Shown here in pieces: positions 63,620 through 64,000 of a stretch of DNA of 64,000 nucleotides (its first letter is position 1; each line of letters begins with the position of its first letter). Source of the stretch: Prevotella sp. DNF00663 (lineage in GTDB: Bacteria > Bacteroidota > Bacteroidia > Bacteroidales > Bacteroidaceae); the NCBI RefSeq assembly GCF_001553265.1, contig NZ_KQ960590.1, forward strand, positions 1 to 64,000, written 5' to 3'. A program made the position numbers and the translations under genes. The notes beneath the pieces are model-generated. The model ran no database searches, was not told the origin of the DNA, and saw only the letters and a list, made by a program, of their open reading frames with translations.

Positions 63620-63871
63620 TCAACTAACACTAACTACATGCAAAAATAACATAAGTTTTTTAAATAAGTTACATTTAGTCTGTTTTTTATTATTATTTTT
63701 TGACGAATGTAAGATGTACGACATCACCACACACAAAAAGCTAAGCATTAACAGCAAAGTAAGCGCCTTTTCACCTATGGAGAATGGTGTTTTCAACCAC
63801 AAAAAATCAAAGCTTTCAAAGCGCGTCACTACAGCATTAAAAACAAAAAACGAGAGTTTAAAAAAGATTTG

Positions 63872-63913
63872 TGGGGAAAAGTGGAGAATAATGGGGAATT
63901 TTATGTATCTTTG
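63872..63913 (+). promoter_or_regulatory. mraZ promoter with MraZ-type operator boxes
   Basis: TGGGG (63872-63876), TGGAG (63882-63886) and TGGGG (63892-63896) recur exactly every ten bases, like the TGGGN repeats that MraZ binds upstream of its own gene in E. coli. The -7 box TATCTTTG follows at 63906-63913, 29 bases before the mraZ start. The third box is about ten bases before the -7 box. The remaining stretch 63650-63870 shows no gene. Confidence 0.7.
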
Positions 63914-63942
63914 ATGCGAAATTTCATATTATATAAGAACGC

Positions 63943-64000
63943 ATGCGCTTTTTAGGTAACATAGAGGCTAAAACCGACGCCAAAGGCAGAGCTTTTCTGC
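63943..64000 (+). CDS. mraZ: MraZ, N-terminal part, cut by window end
   Basis: The 19 visible codons read MRFLGNIEAKTDAKGRAFL, the conserved N-terminus of Bacteroidales MraZ (AbrB/SpoVT fold). MraZ represses its own promoter and those of the division and cell-wall gene cluster. The rest is beyond 64000. Its promoter and three TGGRG boxes lie just upstream. Confidence 0.85.
   Translation, partial: MRFLGNIEAKTDAKGRAFL

Noticed and set aside
63510..63914. Open frame upstream of mraZ
   Set aside because: It begins inside glsA on the opposite strand and crosses the operator and promoter region; low-complexity Lys/Ser composition.

Overview
The window looks like chromosome of a Bacteroidota bacterium, order Bacteroidales, most likely Prevotellaceae or Bacteroidaceae. 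The evidence is: two SusC/SusD pairs, many lipoproteins with a Cys at the end of the signal, promoters of the Bacteroidetes type (TTTG, 19-20 bases, TAnnTTTG), the GlsA/GlsB glycine-lipid acyltransferases, an exported tricorn-like peptidase, a PASTA-RluD-Ddl gene order and a Bacteroidales-type L34 protein. I see no IS element, prophage, CRISPR array, tRNA or rRNA.

Layout. 0-8 kb: a threonine aldolase gene broken by an internal deletion, then an orphan SusC-SusD-lipoprotein transport operon and a DUF4369-like lipoprotein. 8.5-11 kb (minus): radC, a family 2 glycosyltransferase and efp. 11-19.5 kb (plus): rpmH (51 aa), a PASTA protein, an RluD-type pseudouridine synthase, ddl and an acyltransferase, then three envelope proteins (a NigD-like lipoprotein, a large membrane protein, and a beta-propeller lipoprotein with a CxxCH heme motif). 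19.5-25.4 kb: a decayed gene tail, a small lipoprotein, a GH36 alpha-galactosidase (minus) and a leucine-rich-repeat lipoprotein.

25.4-35.8 kb is the most distinctive part. Six tightly packed plus-strand genes encode an exported CbiK-type chelatase, a SusC-like TonB receptor, a SusD-like lipoprotein, a further lipoprotein, an exported M16 zinc peptidase and an exported ChaN/Tiki-type protein. Read together they suggest capture, proteolysis and metal handling of a heme- or tetrapyrrole-bearing substrate; this is inference.

36-45 kb (minus): a LpxH-like phosphatase with a MIP18/DUF59 protein, then a GH92-GH3-tricorn operon that could strip mannose-rich glycoproteins and cut the peptides. 45-53 kb: a BASS-type transporter (plus), then a compact minus cluster of trpS, a phosphoethanolamine-transferase-like sulfatase fold, two acyltransferase-3 membrane enzymes, a UbiA/DPPR-synthase-like prenyltransferase and a HAD phosphatase, probably an envelope glycan or lipid modification set. 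53-64 kb: a metallophosphoesterase and small MGMT protein, a GH3 tail remnant, ackA-pta, a DUF2156-GNAT-SCP2-like fusion, folP-cdaA (folate and c-di-AMP), a small anchored hypothetical protein, glsA-glsB, and the first codons of mraZ with three MraZ-type boxes, the likely start of the division/cell-wall cluster.

Six intergenic regions carry copies of one mosaic repeat family: an imperfect 11-base palindrome near CAGCAATGCTG at 22-base period, often flanked by a CTACTTGT/GTAAAC-rich block. Three minus-strand genes end inside the hairpin that terminates them.
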